A DNA stretch of 64,000 nt from Streptomyces sp. CGMCC 4.7035 (GCF_031583065.1 NZ_CP134053.1:3596001-3660000), one strand, 5' to 3'; positions 1 through 11,532 are shown, counted from the first letter of the stretch. Notes: a model not told the origin generated them from the letters alone. Translations and numbers: made by a program.

Positions 1-617
1 GAGCGTCGGTCGGGCTGGTGCGCGGCGTCGCCGCCGGGGACACCGCGCGCGGTGCCGTGGTGGCGGACCATCTCGCCGCGCTCGGGGCCATGCTGACGGA
101 GCATCACCTGGCCGAGGACGAGCTGGTCTGGCCGCGGCTGAAGGACGACCCGGCGATCGAGCCCGCGCTCACCGCCCGCATGGAGGAACAGCACGAGCGG
201 ATCGCCGACGTCCTCGGCCGCGTGGAGCAGCTGCTGCCCGCCTGGCGCGCCGGCGCCGACCCCGCCCTGCGGGACGCCCTCGCCGACGCACTCGACGGCC
301 TGCTGCCCGCGCTCGACGCCCACCTCGGCGACGAGGAGGAGCACATCCTGCCGCTCGTTCCCGGCTGCTTCACCGCCGAGGAATGGGCGGTCCTCAGCGA
401 GCGCGGCCGGGCCGCCGTACCCAAGACCCACCGCCTGTACATGCTCGCCGCGTTGGGCGAGGCAGCCGGCCCCGACCGGCACACCGAGTTCCTCGGTCGC
501 CTGCCCGGACCGGTACGACTGCTGTACCGACTGGTCGGCCCACGCCTGCGACGCCGTACCAAGTCCCGCCTGCACGGCACCCGATCGGCAGGGCCGGTCG
601 GGGCGCCGGTGGCGTAG
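1..617 (+). CDS. Hemerythrin-domain protein, 5' end cut by window
   Basis: The frame is open from the first bases and ends at TGA-type stop 615-617, so the start lies before the window. The visible part (about 204 residues) is helical, with spaced His and Glu of the hemerythrin type: a 'TEHHLAEDELVWPRL' segment, then 'MEEQHERI' and 'DAHLGDEEEHILPLV'. These match the HxxxE/HxxxH iron-ligand pattern of bacterial hemerythrin-like proteins. The C-terminal 70 residues are basic and non-specific. Such proteins bind a di-iron centre and are linked to oxygen, NO or redox sensing. It is separated from the biosynthetic cluster by 78 nt and is probably not part of it. Family assignment is fairly sure; the role is unknown. 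Confidence 0.75.
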   Translation, partial: ASVGLVRGVAAGDTARGAVVADHLAALGAMLTEHHLAEDELVWPRLKDDPAIEPALTARMEEQHERIADVLGRVEQLLPAWRAGADPALRDALADALDGLLPALDAHLGDEEEHILPLVPGCFTAEEWAVLSERGRAAVPKTHRLYMLAALGEAAGPDRHTEFLGRLPGPVRLLYRLVGPRLRRRTKSRLHGTRSAGPVGAPVA

Positions 618-695
618 GACACCGGCCGACGTCCTGCACACGCCTCGCCGACCGACCTGACGCAAGCGAAGGGACGCTGAAGTGAGGAAGAGCTC

Positions 696-2618
696 GTGAC
701 CGCACCCACAACGACCAGGAGCGGGTCGGCCGACCGGACCGAGGCGCTGGACCGGGTCCGGATGCTGCATCGGAGCGGACGGCTGGCTGCCGAGTTCTCC
801 GTGCTGCCCGGCCTGTTCGGCGCGCTGGCGCACGGTCCCGACGCGATGGCCGACCTGGGCCGTGTCGGCAGGCTGCTCGCCCGCGTCGATCCCGATGAGA
901 TCCGGCACCACCATCCCGACGCGACCCCGCTGACCGTCACCGTCTCGGGCCACGGCACCCTGGACGTGCTCACCGGACCGCTCACCGCCGAACTGGCGCG
1001 GCACGGCATCCCGCTCAGGGCCGTGCTCGGCGACCACGACTCCTGGCGGCGCGACCTGCAGGACACCTCCAGTCCGCTGTACGCCAAGGACACCGACCTG
1101 TCGCTGATCGTGCTCGACTCCGCGCACGTCCTCGACGAACTCCCCCTGCCCTGGCGGGTGTCGGACGCAGCCGAGGCGATCGGGGCCAAGCTGAAGCTGA
1201 TCACACGACTCGTCGAGGCCTACGTCGCCGAGGCCTCGGGCACCCTCGTCCTCAACACCCTGCCCCTGCTCACCACCCAGCTCCGCCAGCTGGTCGACCA
1301 CCGCTCCCGCACCGAACTGTCCGTGCTGTGGCGAGAGTTCAACACCGGCCTGCTGCGCCTCGCGCTCGACCACCCCCGGGTGCACGTCGTTGACCTGGAA
1401 CCCCTCGTCGCCGAGTCGGGGCCGGTCCGCGACACCAGGCTCGCCGTCTACACCAAGGAGCACCTCGGCTCCGAACTGCTCGGCCGGTACGCCCGCGAGG
1501 TCGCCCACCTGGCCCGGGCGGTGCGCGGCCGCACCAAGAAGGTGCTGGTCGTCGACCTCGACAACACCCTGTGGGACGGCATCCTCGGCGACGACGGCCC
1601 GGACGGCATCGCGCTGTCCGGCACCTACCGGGGCGAGGCCTTCGCCGCCTTCCAGCGCGTGGTCAAACAACTCGGCTCGCAGGGCGTCCTGCTCGCAGTG
1701 TGCAGCAAGAACGACCAGGAACCGGTCGAGCGGGTCCTCGCCGACCACCCTGACATGGTGCTGCGGCCCGAGGACTTCGTCGCCGTCACCGCCAACTGGC
1801 GTCCCAAGGACGGAAATCTGCGCGACATCGCCGCCCGACTCAATCTCGGCATCGACAGCCTCGTCTTCGCCGACGACTCGCCCTTCGAGTGCGGGCTCGT
1901 CGCCAGCGGTGTCCCCGAGGTCGCCGTGGTCCGCCTGGACGAGGAACCCGCCCTGCACATCGACCGGCTGCTGGCCGACGGCTGGTTCGACACCCGCGAG
2001 CTGACCGAGGCCGACCGGCAGCGCGCCGGACAGTACCGGGCGGACGCCGGACGCCGGGAACTGCTGGATACGGCGGCCACGATGGAGGAGTACCTGCAGG
2101 CCCTGGACGTCCGCGTCACCGTCGCTGCCGTCACGGAGCCGGACATCCCCCGGATCTCCCAGATCACCCTGCGCACCAACCAGTTCAACCTCACCACCCG
2201 CAGGCTTCAGCCCGACGACGTACGCCGGCTGCTGGACTCGCCGCGCCACCTGGTGCTCGCGGTGCGCTCCCAGGACCGCTTCGGCGACAACGGCGTCGTC
2301 GGCGCGGTGTTCGCCGAGTGCACCGACGACGGGTTGCGCATCGACAACGTCCTGCTCAGCTGCCGGGTCTTCGCCCGCGGCATCGAACAGGCGGCCCTCG
2401 GCGCCCTCCTCGCCCACGCCCGCACCGCCGGCGCGACGGCAGCCTGGGCGTCGTACCGACCAACGGCCAAGAACCACAAGGTCCGTGACTTCTACCCGTC
2501 GCTCGGCTTCGAGACGGTCGCCGAAGGCGCCGACGGAGTACTCGACTTCCGGCACGACCTCACCCAACTCCCGCCCGTCCCACCGCATGTGACGCTTGAC
2601 GCGACCTTCGACTCGTAA
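696..2618 (+). CDS. FkbH-like HAD-superfamily glyceryl-ACP synthase
   Basis: A 640-residue protein of the FkbH family. The central HAD domain has the signature 'VLVVDLDNTLWDGILGDDG' (DxDxT nucleophile motif, about residue 290), and the C-terminal third is GNAT-like, ending in a 'FYPSLGFE' element. In tetronate and methoxymalonate pathways FkbH proteins dephosphorylate 1,3-bisphosphoglycerate and load the glyceryl unit onto a dedicated ACP. The GTG start at 696 follows a GAGGAAG at 684-690. It is the first gene of the cluster; a strong hairpin after its stop suggests partly separate transcription from the acyl-ligase gene. The acceptor is most likely the free-standing ACP at 12607-12849 (inference from tetronate clusters). 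Confidence 0.88.
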   Translation: MTAPTTTRSGSADRTEALDRVRMLHRSGRLAAEFSVLPGLFGALAHGPDAMADLGRVGRLLARVDPDEIRHHHPDATPLTVTVSGHGTLDVLTGPLTAELARHGIPLRAVLGDHDSWRRDLQDTSSPLYAKDTDLSLIVLDSAHVLDELPLPWRVSDAAEAIGAKLKLITRLVEAYVAEASGTLVLNTLPLLTTQLRQLVDHRSRTELSVLWREFNTGLLRLALDHPRVHVVDLEPLVAESGPVRDTRLAVYTKEHLGSELLGRYAREVAHLARAVRGRTKKVLVVDLDNTLWDGILGDDGPDGIALSGTYRGEAFAAFQRVVKQLGSQGVLLAVCSKNDQEPVERVLADHPDMVLRPEDFVAVTANWRPKDGNLRDIAARLNLGIDSLVFADDSPFECGLVASGVPEVAVVRLDEEPALHIDRLLADGWFDTRELTEADRQRAGQYRADAGRRELLDTAATMEEYLQALDVRVTVAAVTEPDIPRISQITLRTNQFNLTTRRLQPDDVRRLLDSPRHLVLAVRSQDRFGDNGVVGAVFAECTDDGLRIDNVLLSCRVFARGIEQAALGALLAHARTAGATAAWASYRPTAKNHKVRDFYPSLGFETVAEGADGVLDFRHDLTQLPPVPPHVTLDATFDS

Positions 2619-2650
2619 CCGGACACGTTACCGAGCCACCCCCCAAGTGC

Positions 2651-2684
2651 CTGCCGTCCGCGAATCCCCCGTCGCGGACGGCAG
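2651..2684 (+). terminator. 12-bp perfect hairpin after the FkbH gene
   Basis: CTGCCGTCCGCG (2651-2662) and its exact complement (2673-2684) flank a 10-nt loop, 33 nt after the FkbH stop. There is no clear U tract, as is common in Streptomyces. It may terminate or attenuate transcription between FkbH and the acyl-AMP ligase. Confidence 0.6.
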
Positions 2685-2820
2685 GCCCATGTGCGCTTCC
2701 GGTTCCGGGGCGGCCGGCGAGCGCAAGCGAGGCCTTAGCGGGGCGAACCAGGATCGACGGTGTCCCAGCAAGCCATCGCCGGCGCCAAGCCGCGGATCTC
2801 GGAGAGGTCAGGCAAAGACG

Positions 2821-4611
<1,791 letters not shown>

Positions 4612-4612
4612 C

Positions 4613-6388
4613 ATGCGGGAGCCTGCACACCGCGGTGCCGAGGAACTGGACGGGTTCCTCGGCGATCCCGACGATCCGAGCGGCTGGTTCTCGCACGCCC
4701 GCTGCCTGGAACTGGACGAGCGGGAGGAGTTCCCCGCCGAGATCTGCCGCCGCCTCGACGACTGGGGACTGCCCGCCTACTACGTGCCCGTGGAGCACGG
4801 CGGCCGACTGCCCGACTACGAGCGGCTGCTGCACCTGATGCGGGCGGTCGCCCGCCGAGACCTCACCGTGGCGGTCGGGCACGGCAAGACCTACCTCGGC
4901 GCCGTGTGCGTGTGGGTGGCGGGTACCCCGGAGCAAGCCGCCCGGCTGGGCGCGGACATCCAGGCCGGGGTGCCGGTCTCCCTCGGACTGACCGAACGCG
5001 CGCACGGCAGCGACCTGCTCGCCGGCGAGGTGCACGGGGTCGCCGGGGCGGACGGCTGGCTGGTCAGCGGGGAGAAGTGGCTGATCAACAACGCCACCCG
5101 GGGCAGTGTGCTGTCGCTGCTGACCCGCACCGACCCGGCCGGCGGCCCGCGTGGCTTCAGCGTCCTGCTCGTCGACAAGCGCGAGCTGGACAAGGACATG
5201 TACCGCCATCTGCCCAAGGTGCACACGCACGGCATCCGCGGCGCCGACATCTCCGGCATCGCCTTCGACGCGGCCCGCGCCGACCGCTCAGCGCTGGTCG
5301 GCGCCGAGGGCGCCGGCCTGGAGGTCGTCCTCAAGGCGCTGCAGGTGACCCGCACCATGTGCGCCGCGCTCTCGCTGGGCGCCGCCGACCACGGCCTGCG
5401 CCTCGCCCTGGACTTCACCCAGGAACGCGAGCTGTACGGCCGTACGCTCGGCGAACTCCCGCAGGCGCGGCGGACGTTGGGCGAGGCCGCAGCCGACGTG
5501 CTGCTGCACGAGGCGCTGGCGACCGTCGCCGCCCGGCTGGTGCACACCCAGACCGACGAGATGAGCATCACCGCGGCGGTCACCAAGTACCAGCTGCCCA
5601 GCGGCACCGAGAACGTCCTCGCCCGGCTGACCCGGCTGCTCGGCGCCCGCGCCTTCCTCAAGGGCGTCCACAGGGGCGGCATGTTCCAGAAGGTCGAGCG
5701 CGACCACCGGATCGTCGGCCTGTTCGACGGCAACACGCTGGTCAACCTCAACTCGCTGGTCAACCAGTTCCGTTCGCTGGTGCGCGGCCGGCGACGCGGC
5801 ACGGGCGACACGGCCGGGGCACGGGCGGCGTACGACCTCTCCGTGCCGCTGCCGCCGCTGCAGCCCGGTCGGCTGTCCCTGGTGGCCCGGCACGGCAGCG
5901 GAGTCCTGGCCGGACTCGATGAGTCGGTCGACCTGCTGAGCGAACTGGCCAAGCAGCGGCCCGAGTTGGTCCCGGTCGCCGAGGCCGCCCGGCGGATCGC
6001 GGCCGTCACCGACCGTGTGCACGACGAGATGGAAGGCCTGCAGGGTCTGATCGGCGATGTGCCGCCCGCCGCGTTCGACACCGCCCGCCACTACACCCTC
6101 TGCCACACCGCGGCGGTCTGCCTCGGCCTGTGGACGCACAGCGCGTCCCTGTTCGCCGGCACCGGCACCGAAGCCCTGTGGCGGGACGGACTGTGGCTGC
6201 GCGCCGCCCTGGACCGGATCCTGGCCCGCCTGGGCGAGCCGGACACCGGGGACGGGGAGGCGTACGACGCACTGGTCGACCACCTGATCACCACCCGGCG
6301 CTCCGGCGAACTCTTCTCGCTGCACCCGTACCGGCTGCCGGGAGCGTCGCACCGGCCGGCCGCCGAAGCGACCACCGTCAGGAACTGA
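4613..6388 (+). CDS. Acyl-CoA dehydrogenase-like flavoprotein 1
   Basis: A 591-residue protein of the acyl-CoA dehydrogenase fold. The middle domain contains 'LGLTERAHGSDL' and 'LVSGEKWLINNATRG', the FAD/substrate-loop region, followed by the helical C-terminal domain 'LALDFTQERELYGRTLGEL'. At the position of the usual catalytic Glu ('YEGT' in medium-chain enzymes) the protein reads 'LFDGNT', so Asp seems to replace Glu. An extra C-terminal region of about 190 residues makes it longer than the 380-residue catabolic enzymes. Placed between a FAAL and an ACP, it probably desaturates an ACP-bound acyl chain rather than serving beta-oxidation (inference). Starts 1 nt after the FAAL stop. Confidence 0.8.
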   Translation: MREPAHRGAEELDGFLGDPDDPSGWFSHARCLELDEREEFPAEICRRLDDWGLPAYYVPVEHGGRLPDYERLLHLMRAVARRDLTVAVGHGKTYLGAVCVWVAGTPEQAARLGADIQAGVPVSLGLTERAHGSDLLAGEVHGVAGADGWLVSGEKWLINNATRGSVLSLLTRTDPAGGPRGFSVLLVDKRELDKDMYRHLPKVHTHGIRGADISGIAFDAARADRSALVGAEGAGLEVVLKALQVTRTMCAALSLGAADHGLRLALDFTQERELYGRTLGELPQARRTLGEAAADVLLHEALATVAARLVHTQTDEMSITAAVTKYQLPSGTENVLARLTRLLGARAFLKGVHRGGMFQKVERDHRIVGLFDGNTLVNLNSLVNQFRSLVRGRRRGTGDTAGARAAYDLSVPLPPLQPGRLSLVARHGSGVLAGLDESVDLLSELAKQRPELVPVAEAARRIAAVTDRVHDEMEGLQGLIGDVPPAAFDTARHYTLCHTAAVCLGLWTHSASLFAGTGTEALWRDGLWLRAALDRILARLGEPDTGDGEAYDALVDHLITTRRSGELFSLHPYRLPGASHRPAAEATTVRN

Positions 6389-6397
6389 GAGGACGCC

Positions 6398-8179
6398 ATG
6401 CTGATCCCTGCCGCGGCCACCGGGCCGCACGAAGCGCCCGCCGGATCGGGCCCGTACCCGCCCGGCGGCCAGGAGGGCCGGGTCGTCGCCCGGATCGCCG
6501 AGCTGGAGAAGCGGTTGGGCGACCCCACCGACGAGCGCGGCGAGGTGTCGTACGCCAGGCTGCTGGAGGCCGACGAGCGCGGCGAGCTGTCCGAGGCAGG
6601 CGAGCGGGCGCTGGATGAGCTCGTGCTCAATGCGGACTTCGTGCCTCACCGGCTCGGCGGACGTCTGGAGCGCCTGGACACCCTGGTCCGGGTCATGCGG
6701 CAGGTCTTCCGCCGCGACATCGCCCTGGGCCTGGGCTACGGCGTGACCTCCTTCATGGCGGCCACCAACGTGTGGAGTTCGGGCACCGAGCAGCAGCAGC
6801 GGCGCCTGGCCGACCTGCTCCTGGACGGGCAGAAGGTGTCCGTCGCCTACCACGAGCTCGCGCACGGCAACGACTTCGTGCGCAACGAGTTCCAGGCCCG
6901 TCCGGTGGACGGCGGTTATCTCCTGCGCGGCGCCAAACAGGTCATCAACAACGCCGACCGGGCCGCCGCCTGGGTGCTGTTCAGCCGCACCAGCCCGGCC
7001 CCCGGCAGCCGCAGCCACTCCGTCGTCCTCGCCGAACGCGCGGGCGTCGACGCCTCCCGCTACCGGGTCCTGCCCCGCTATCACGCCGTCGGCGTCCGCG
7101 GCTGCCATCTGTCCGGCCTCGATTTCGACGACTGCCCGGTGCCCGCCGAGGCGCTGGTCGGCGAGGAGGGCAAGGGCGTCGAACTTGCCCTGCGCGCCTT
7201 CCAGATGACCCGCAGCGCGGTGCCCGGCATGGCCATCGGGGCCACCGACACCGCCCTGCGCACCGTCACCGGCTTCGCGCTCGGCCGGCAGCTCTATCGC
7301 AAGTCCGTCATGGACATCCCGCACGCGAAGGCCACCCTGTCGACGACCTTCCTCGACCTGCTGATCAGCGACAGCCTGTCGCTGGCCGCGACCCGCGCCG
7401 TGCACGTCCTGCCGGAGGAGACCAGCGTCTACGCCGCCGCGGTCAAGTACCTGGTGCCGAAGATGCTCACCGACGCCATGTACGACTTGTCGATCGTGCT
7501 CGGCGCCCGGTTCTACGTCCGCGAGGGCGAGTTCGGGATCTTCCAGAAGCATGTGCGCGACCTGCCGGTGCTCAGCCTCGGCCACGCCGGCTCCGCCGCC
7601 TGCCAGGCCACGATCATCCCGCAGCTGTCCCGGCTGGCCCGGCGCTCCTGGTTCAGCGACGACCCGGCGCCCGGCTCCGTGTTCCGGCTGCGCGAGGACC
7701 TGCCGGACCTCCCCTTCGACCGGCTCACCCTGGCCAGCGGCCACGACGGGCTGAGCGCATCGCTGGTCGCGGCCGTCGACGAACTGCCCAGCGGCAGCGC
7801 CGAGGAGCGGGCCGCGCACGGAGCGGCCCTGCGTCTCATGGATGAGCTCAGGCAGATCCAGGAACAGAGCCTCCACCTCGCCCCCCAGGACCGCACCGCC
7901 CTGGCCAGCCCGGCCACCTTCGCTCTCGCCGACCGGTACGCGGTGGTGCTCGCCGCCGCCTCGGTGATCGGCGTCTGGCAGCAGGCCCAGGGCGGCGAGG
8001 ACGCCTTCCTCGCCGACCCGGCGTGGCTGGCCGCCGCCCTGCACCGGCTCGGCCGCAGGCTCGGCCACCCGCTGCCCGACCTGCCCGACTCCTGCGAGAC
8101 GCGGCTGCACGAGGAGGTGCTGACCCGCTTCCATGAGACCCGCAGCTACGACCTGTACAACGCCCCGCTGGCCGGCTGA
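6398..8179 (+). CDS. Acyl-CoA dehydrogenase-like flavoprotein 2
   Basis: A 593-residue paralogue of the preceding protein with the same layout: an N-terminal helical domain, 'VAYHELAHGNDFVRNEF', 'LRGAKQVINNADRAA', then 'GFALGRQLYRKSVMDIPHAKATLS' and a long C-terminal extension. The catalytic-base region reads 'LSLGHAGSAACQ', with no Glu or Asp where 'YEGT' is expected, so this copy may be catalytically altered, use another base, or act as a partner of the first copy. Start ATG follows GAGAGGACGCC. Tandem pairs like this suggest a heteromeric dehydrogenase (inference). Family assignment is firm; function on an ACP-bound chain rests on context. Confidence 0.78.
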   Translation: MLIPAAATGPHEAPAGSGPYPPGGQEGRVVARIAELEKRLGDPTDERGEVSYARLLEADERGELSEAGERALDELVLNADFVPHRLGGRLERLDTLVRVMRQVFRRDIALGLGYGVTSFMAATNVWSSGTEQQQRRLADLLLDGQKVSVAYHELAHGNDFVRNEFQARPVDGGYLLRGAKQVINNADRAAAWVLFSRTSPAPGSRSHSVVLAERAGVDASRYRVLPRYHAVGVRGCHLSGLDFDDCPVPAEALVGEEGKGVELALRAFQMTRSAVPGMAIGATDTALRTVTGFALGRQLYRKSVMDIPHAKATLSTTFLDLLISDSLSLAATRAVHVLPEETSVYAAAVKYLVPKMLTDAMYDLSIVLGARFYVREGEFGIFQKHVRDLPVLSLGHAGSAACQATIIPQLSRLARRSWFSDDPAPGSVFRLREDLPDLPFDRLTLASGHDGLSASLVAAVDELPSGSAEERAAHGAALRLMDELRQIQEQSLHLAPQDRTALASPATFALADRYAVVLAAASVIGVWQQAQGGEDAFLADPAWLAAALHRLGRRLGHPLPDLPDSCETRLHEEVLTRFHETRSYDLYNAPLAG

Positions 8180-8233
8180 TTTGCCGATGGTGCCAGAAGA
8201 CCGATGACCTCTGACCGCTTGGAGGAGCGCAAC

Positions 8234-8512
8234 ATGTCCGTTCCCACCGCCGGACGTACCACCGAAGAGCTGACCACGTGGCTGTCCGACCGCATCGCCC
8301 TCTACCTCAAGCGCACCCCGGCCGAGATCGTCCCGACCGTGCCACTGGCCGAATACGGGCTCGACTCCGTCGCCGCGCTCAGCCTGTGCGGCGACATCGA
8401 GGAGGACTTCGACCTCGTCCTCGAACCCACGGTCGCCTGGGACTACCCGACCGTCTCCGCGCTCGCCGCCCACCTGGCCAAGAGCCTGGGCGCCGAGGCG
8501 GCTGCCGGCTGA
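8234..8512 (+). CDS. Acyl carrier protein 1
   Basis: A 92-residue free-standing ACP. The phosphopantetheine Ser is in 'EYGLDSVAALSL'. I chose ATG 8234 because GGAGGAG lies at 8221-8227; an ATG at 8204 in frame has no such site. It ends in TGATG, overlapping the start of the polyketide synthase, so the two are translationally coupled. It is the likely acceptor of the FAAL-activated fatty acid and the likely platform for the two dehydrogenase-like proteins, handing the chain to the ketosynthase. Confidence 0.88.
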   Translation: MSVPTAGRTTEELTTWLSDRIALYLKRTPAEIVPTVPLAEYGLDSVAALSLCGDIEEDFDLVLEPTVAWDYPTVSALAAHLAKSLGAEAAAG

Positions 8513-11500
8513 TGGACCGCCGTATCGCCATCGTCGGCATCGACTGCAGGTTCCCGGGGGCGCCCGACACGGGCGCCTACTGGGACCTGCTGATGCGCTC
8601 CGGAGACGGGATCAGTACGGTCCCCGAACAGCGGTGGGCCGCCCAGGAGTTCCACTCGCCGACCCCGGCCGAGGGACGCTCCAACACCACCCAGGGCGGC
8701 TTCATCGACGACCCCGACGCCTTCGACAACGAGTTCTTCACCATCTCGCCCCGCGAGGCCGCCGCAATGGACCCGCAGCAGCGGCTGCTGCTCCAGTGCG
8801 CCTGGCGCGCGGTGGAGGACGCGGGAGTGGCCCCGCACGAGCTCACCGGCAGTGCGACCGGCGTCTTCGTGGGCATCATGGGCAACGAGTGGGCCCAGCT
8901 CCACCTCACCGATTACGATCACGTCACCGCCCAGGTCGGCTCCGGCAACGGCTACTGCATGACCGCCAACCGGATCTCCTACCACCTCGACCTCAAGGGG
9001 CCGAGCCTCGCGGTCGACACCGCCTGCTCGTCCTCCCTGGTCGCCGTCCACCTGGCCGCGAACGCCCTGCTGTCGGGGGAGTGCGACCAGGCCGTCGCGG
9101 CCGGCGTCAATGTCGCCCTCACCCCCGCCCTGTCGATCTTCTACACCCAGGCCGGACTGTCCGCCCCCGACGGCCGCTGCAAACCGTTCAGCGCCCAGGC
9201 CGACGGTATCGGCCGGGGCGAGGGCGTCGGGGCCGTCGTACTGCGCCGCCTGGAGGACGCGCTCGCCGACGGCCAGCAGGTGTACGCCGTCATCCGGGGC
9301 ACCGCAGTCAACCAGGACGGCCGCAGCAACGGCATCACCGCGCCCAACCGCTGGGCCCAGCAGGATGTCATCGAGGCCGCCTACCGGCGGGCCGGTGTCC
9401 AGCCCGAGGAGATCACCTTCACCGAGGGCCACGGCACCGGCACCGTGCTCGGCGACATGATGGAGGTCGCCGCGCTGGGCCACCACCACGCCGGGCGTAC
9501 GGGCAAGCCGATGGCGCTCGGCTCGGTCAAGGGCAACCTCGGCCACACCGAGGGGGCGGCCGGCATCGCCGGGCTCATCAAGGTGGCCCTGGCGCTGCAC
9601 CACCGCACGGTGCCCGCCAGCCGGTTCGCGATTAAGGAGAACGAGCAACTCGCCCTGCGCAAGAAGGGGTTGACGCTGCTCAAGGCTCCGCTGCGGCTGC
9701 CTCGCGGCACCAGCCTGGCCGGGCTCAGCAGCTTCGGCATGGGCGGCACCAACGCCCACGCCGTCCTGGAGTCCGCACCGCCCCAGGCGGCCCGTCCGAC
9801 GAGCGCCTCGGACGCCGAGCCCACGGGTATCGGCACGGCGCTGTTCACCCTGACCGCCCCGTCCCCGCAGGCCCTGCGCCGCAACCTGACCGCGCAGGCC
9901 GACGCCCTGGCCGCCCGCCGGGCCCCGCTCGGTGCCGTCGGCCGGGCCTCCCACCGGGTCAAGACCGGGCACCGCTACCGCTTCGCGGTCCCGGCACCCG
10001 ACACCGAGACGCTCGTCGAGCGGCTCAGGGCGGCCGCGGCCGACCCCGACCTGCTCGCCCGGCTCACCGGTGTGGGCGGCAAGACGCGCACCGCGTTCCT
10101 CTTCACCGGCCAGGGCTCCCAGTACCCGCGCATGACGGCCGGCCTGTACGAGGACTCGCCGCTGTACCGACGCTTCCTCGACGAGGCCGACGACGCCCTG
10201 CTCCCGCACACCGGGCGCTCGGTGCGCGACCTGATTCTGACCGGTGACGAAACGGTGCACCTCACCCGCTGGGCGCAGCCCGCCCTGTTCGCCGTCGGGT
10301 ACGCCCTCGGCCGCACCCTGGGCGAACTCGGCGTCCAGCCCGACCTGTTGCTCGGCCACAGCGTCGGCGAGTACGCGGCGGCCTGCCTGGCCGGCGTGTT
10401 CCCGCTGGACGCGGCGGCCCGGCTGATCGCGGCCCGCGGCGAGCTGATGCAGCAACTCCCGGACGGCGGCGGCATGCTGGCCGTCCTGGCCGGCCCCGAC
10501 GAGCTCCAAGCGTACCTCGCGGACGAGCCCGAGGTCGGCGTCGCCGTCGTCAACGGGCCGCGCGCCACCGTGCTCTCCGGCAACCTCATGGCCCTGCAGC
10601 GCATCGACAAGATGCTCGACCACGACCACCTGCGCACCCGGATGCTGCGCGTCTCGCACGCCTTTCACTCGCACCTCATGGAGCCGATGCTCGACTCCTT
10701 CGCCGAGATCGCCCGCGAGGTCGGTGGCGGTATCCCCGAACTCCCGCTGTACTCCACGCTGTTCGGCCGGGTCCTGGACGGCGAGCCGATGGACGCCGAC
10801 TACTGGGTGGCGCACATCCGCCGCCCGGTGCTGTTCGCGGACGCCGCCCACGCCCTGCTGGAGGCGGGCCCCACGCACACCGTCGAGGTCGGCCCGTCCC
10901 CGGTGCTCTCCTCGCTCACCCGCAAGCTCCCGCCGTCCGCCTCGGGCACCCGCCCGGCCGCCGTGGCGCCGGTGCGCGGCGCCGACTCCGCCGGCCAGGA
11001 TCTGGCGGACGCGCTCGCCGAGCTGTACCGGGGCGGTCTGACACCGAGGTGGGAGGCCGTGTACGAGGAGCGCGAGCGGACGCCGTACCGGCTCGCGCCG
11101 TACGTCTTCAGCGACGAGCACCGCTACTGGGCCCGCGGCGGCCCCGTCCGCGCCCGCCGCGACGAGCCCGAGGCCGAACTCCCGCGCATCGCAGGGGATT
11201 CCGCCGAGGAGAGCCGGCCGGCCGCCACCGAGGTGCTCACCCTGGAGCGCCCGGCGCCCACCGACCCCGTCGCCGAGGTCGTCCTGGGGGCCATCGGCCA
11301 GGTCGGCGGCTACGAGGCCGCCGAACTCGTCCCGTATCTGCGCCTCTACGAGGACCTGGGCTTCGACTCCGTGATGGTCATGGAGCTGAAGAACCGGATC
11401 GAGGAGCGGCTGCCCGCGCTCGCGGCGCTGACCGTGCAGGACCTGCTGCCCCGGCTCTCCTCGGTCGGCGACCTCGTGGACTTCCTGCGGGAGCACTGCG

Positions 11501-11532
11501 CCACCGCACCCACCGAGGAGAGGACCGCATGA
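8512..11532 (+). CDS. Single-module type I polyketide synthase, KS-AT-ACP
   Basis: A 1006-residue protein. The ketosynthase (about residues 1-430) has the Cys in 'VDTACSSSLVA', His in 'TEGHGTGT' and His in 'KGNLGHTEGAAG'. The acyltransferase (about 525-820) has 'TGQGSQYPRM', the nucleophile 'GHSVGEYAAA' and 'SHAFHSHLM'; HAFH predicts malonyl-CoA. A C-terminal ACP has the Ser in 'LGFDSVMVMEL'. There is no ketoreductase, dehydratase, enoylreductase or thioesterase, so one elongation should leave a 3-ketoacyl thioester with no built-in release. That is what a tetronate-forming KAS III-like enzyme would take. Coupled to the ACP gene by TGATG, and to the next gene by ATGA. Confidence 0.93.
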   Translation: MDRRIAIVGIDCRFPGAPDTGAYWDLLMRSGDGISTVPEQRWAAQEFHSPTPAEGRSNTTQGGFIDDPDAFDNEFFTISPREAAAMDPQQRLLLQCAWRAVEDAGVAPHELTGSATGVFVGIMGNEWAQLHLTDYDHVTAQVGSGNGYCMTANRISYHLDLKGPSLAVDTACSSSLVAVHLAANALLSGECDQAVAAGVNVALTPALSIFYTQAGLSAPDGRCKPFSAQADGIGRGEGVGAVVLRRLEDALADGQQVYAVIRGTAVNQDGRSNGITAPNRWAQQDVIEAAYRRAGVQPEEITFTEGHGTGTVLGDMMEVAALGHHHAGRTGKPMALGSVKGNLGHTEGAAGIAGLIKVALALHHRTVPASRFAIKENEQLALRKKGLTLLKAPLRLPRGTSLAGLSSFGMGGTNAHAVLESAPPQAARPTSASDAEPTGIGTALFTLTAPSPQALRRNLTAQADALAARRAPLGAVGRASHRVKTGHRYRFAVPAPDTETLVERLRAAAADPDLLARLTGVGGKTRTAFLFTGQGSQYPRMTAGLYEDSPLYRRFLDEADDALLPHTGRSVRDLILTGDETVHLTRWAQPALFAVGYALGRTLGELGVQPDLLLGHSVGEYAAACLAGVFPLDAAARLIAARGELMQQLPDGGGMLAVLAGPDELQAYLADEPEVGVAVVNGPRATVLSGNLMALQRIDKMLDHDHLRTRMLRVSHAFHSHLMEPMLDSFAEIAREVGGGIPELPLYSTLFGRVLDGEPMDADYWVAHIRRPVLFADAAHALLEAGPTHTVEVGPSPVLSSLTRKLPPSASGTRPAAVAPVRGADSAGQDLADALAELYRGGLTPRWEAVYEERERTPYRLAPYVFSDEHRYWARGGPVRARRDEPEAELPRIAGDSAEESRPAATEVLTLERPAPTDPVAEVVLGAIGQVGGYEAAELVPYLRLYEDLGFDSVMVMELKNRIEERLPALAALTVQDLLPRLSSVGDLVDFLREHCATAPTEERTA

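Noticed and set aside
2596..2820. Earlier start for the acyl-AMP ligase
   Set aside because: The extra 75 codons look non-protein, include the hairpin at 2651-2684, and start inside the preceding gene.
5288..8473. Very long open frame on the minus strand opposite the dehydrogenase-like genes
   Set aside because: It mirrors codon bias of the plus-strand genes, has no domain-like sequence, and lies entirely opposite well-supported genes.
8443..11496. Long minus-strand open frame opposite the PKS
   Set aside because: Antisense shadow of a clear KS-AT-ACP gene; residues are low-complexity Gly/Ala/Arg/Val.
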